5,854 bases of DNA from an uncultured Bacilli bacterium (GTDB lineage Bacteria > Bacillota_I > Bacilli_A > RF39 > UBA660): contig CAOVIS010000061.1 of NCBI GenBank assembly GCA_948543905.1, positions 1 through 5,854 on the forward strand, written 5' to 3'. The position numbers and the translations under genes were made by a program. Shown here in pieces: positions 4,970 to 5,854 of this stretch. Numbering within the stretch: the first letter of the stretch is position 1; the number at the start of each line of letters is the position of its first letter. The notes beneath the pieces are model-generated. The model had not been told where the DNA came from. It saw only the letters and a program-made list of their open reading frames with translations, and made no database searches.

Positions 4970-5854
4970 TGGCAATAAAAGAAGAAACAAAAGATAGAAT
5001 ATTAGTTGGTTTAGCTAATAATTTGAGAATAGGTTATATTGCTAAAACATGTGGGGTTTCACTTAGAACTGTATATCATATTAAAAATAGTAGTGCAGAT
5101 TTTATCAAGGATTATTTGACTATTAAAGATTTAATTAACAATAAAAAATATAAAAAAGCATTAAAAATTTGTAGTTTAGAAAAATGGTGTAATAGTGGAG
5201 CAATGCAATATCAAAAAGTTAAAATTTTAATAGAAATTGGAGGATTAGACAAAGCTTTAGAAATTTGTAATTTGGATAAATGGCAAGATAATGGGGCTAT
5301 GCAGCACCAAAAAATTAAAATTTTAATAAGAACTGGAAGATTAGAAGAAGCTTTGGCAATTTGTAATCTTGACATATGGCAGAAAAATAAAAGAACGCAG
5401 TCACAAAAAATAACAATATTAATTAAATTAGGAAGATTAGAAGAGGCTTTAGAGATATGTAGTCAAATTCCTGAAGATGTTGCTATACAATCACAAAAAA
5501 TAACAATATTAATTGAGTTAAAAAGATATAAAGAAGCTTTAGAGATATGTAGTCAAATTCCTGAAGAAGTTGCTATACAGTCACAAAAAATAACAATATT
5601 AATTAAATTAAGAAGATATAATGAAGCTTTAGAGATATGTAACTTAGATAAATGGCAAAACATTGATGTTATACAATCACAAAAAGTAACAATATTAACT
5701 AAACTAGGAAGATTAGAAGAGGCTTTAGAGATATGCAATCTTGAAATTTGGAAAGCTAATAATCTGATTAGACGTCAAAAAAGAAAAATTTTAAAAACTT
5801 TAGAGCAAGAGAAAGACTTGAATAATGAAATTAAGAGGGGAATTTCAGAGTTAG
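4969..5854 (+). CDS. Helix-turn-helix protein with 30/32-residue TPR-like repeats, 3'-truncated by the window edge
   Basis: The frame stays open for 295 codons from ATG 4969 to the window end, so the C-terminus is not visible. AGGAGA at 4955-4960, 8 bases upstream, and a TAATG overlap with the previous stop support the start and coupled translation. Residues 11-40 form a good resolvase-like helix-turn-helix: ILVGLANN, then IGYIAKTCG, then recognition helix SLRTVYHIKN. The last helix is basic and suited to DNA contact. Repeat markers follow at 61, 93, 125, 157, 187, 217 and 249 (YKKALKIC, LDKALEIC, LEEALAIC and so on), with steps of 32, 32, 32, 30, 30 and 32. All seven units carry Cys after Ile, and 32-residue units carry LxKW or LxIW. 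Residues from about 268 on are K/E-rich and leave the repeat pattern. It is a tandem paralogue of the upstream gene. The role is unknown, and a DNA-binding regulator with a repeat sensor domain is the likeliest reading. Confidence 0.85.
   Translation, partial: MAIKEETKDRILVGLANNLRIGYIAKTCGVSLRTVYHIKNSSADFIKDYLTIKDLINNKKYKKALKICSLEKWCNSGAMQYQKVKILIEIGGLDKALEICNLDKWQDNGAMQHQKIKILIRTGRLEEALAICNLDIWQKNKRTQSQKITILIKLGRLEEALEICSQIPEDVAIQSQKITILIELKRYKEALEICSQIPEEVAIQSQKITILIKLRRYNEALEICNLDKWQNIDVIQSQKVTILTKLGRLEEALEICNLEIWKANNLIRRQKRKILKTLEQEKDLNNEIKRGISEL
5119..5793 (+). repeat. Protein-level array of seven helical repeats of 32 or 30 residues
   Basis: Marker segments begin at bases 5149, 5245, 5341, 5437, 5527, 5617 and 5713. 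Five units have a linker of the NLDKWQDNGA type. In the units with markers at 5437 and 5527 it is replaced by SQIPEDVA/SQIPEEVA, which removes two residues and the Trp. The segment QSQK(I/V)TIL is repeated at residues 144, 174, 204 and 236, and QHQKIKIL and QYQKVKIL are earlier variants. Confidence 0.87.
5401..5736 (+). repeat. Nearly identical DNA tandem repeats, period 90/96 bases
   Basis: Copies begin with TCACAAAAA at 5401, 5491, 5581 and 5677. The first two 90-base copies match at about 80 of 90 bases by hand count. The first 60 bases of copies two and three match at about 56 of 60, as do those of copies one and four. The units are in frame (30 or 32 codons), so gain or loss of a unit would not break the gene. 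The similarity extends to synonymous positions, which indicates recent duplication or gene conversion. Confidence 0.85.

Noticed and set aside
5553..5738. Open frame of 61 codons on the minus strand with an internal repeat
   Set aside because: Its repetitiveness simply mirrors the tandem units of the sense gene. No independent evidence supports expression.
3650..5854. Assignment to RRNPP (Rgg/PlcR/Rap-type) peptide-sensing regulators
   Set aside because: The general plan is similar, but the N-terminal motif is resolvase-like rather than XRE-like, the repeat is 32 rather than 34 residues, and no small secreted-peptide gene is visible next to the pair.
1..5854. TGA recoded as Trp (Mollicutes-type code)
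   Set aside because: All frames run through with TGG for Trp and no gene needs TGA read-through. All completed genes end in TAA, so TGA usage is simply not informative here.

Overview
The window is strongly A+T-rich and densely coded on the + strand only. Every completed gene ends in TAA, Trp is encoded by TGG, and several genes have AAGGAGG-like ribosome binding sites. This points to a low-G+C Gram-positive bacterium (Bacillota, for example a clostridial or erysipelotrichial gut lineage) using the standard code. The exact taxon cannot be read from the sequence. No RNA genes, mobile elements or CRISPR arrays were seen, and no non-coding stretch exceeds about 62 bases.

Region 1 (1-3588) is a compact multidrug-type export operon with four overlapping genes. 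They are the 3' part of a TetR-family regulator whose DNA-binding half lies mostly outside the window, an ABC ATPase with all the standard motifs and the C-terminal extension typical of drug-export ATPases, and two six-helix ABC-2 permeases. The junctions overlap by 1, 8 and 14 bases, so the genes are probably translationally coupled. The ATPase plus two permeases resembles the LnrLMN (YfiLMN) linearmycin exporter layout of Bacillus subtilis, here paired with a TetR repressor instead of a two-component system. The substrate cannot be predicted.

The 61-base intergenic gap (3589-3649) holds a strong SigA-type promoter with an extended -10. It is interlaced with a perfect 10-bp inverted repeat. 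The left arm of that repeat lies in the promoter spacer and the right arm overlaps the Shine-Dalgarno sequence of the next gene. Only read-through RNA from the exporter operon would contain both arms.

Region 2 (3650-5854) is the unusual part: two tandem paralogues coupled by a TAATG junction, the second running off the right edge. Each has an N-terminal helix-turn-helix-like segment and then an array of TPR-like helical repeats with a strict 32-residue period. There are eight such units in the first protein. The second has at least seven, two of which are shortened to 30 residues. The N-terminal regions align without gaps through residue 40, but the presumed recognition helix is acidic in the first protein and basic in the second. 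This suggests one DNA-binding partner and one that may not bind DNA. Part of the second gene's array is nearly identical at the DNA level, which indicates recent duplication. The function is unknown, and a cytosolic regulator or receptor pair is the best inference.
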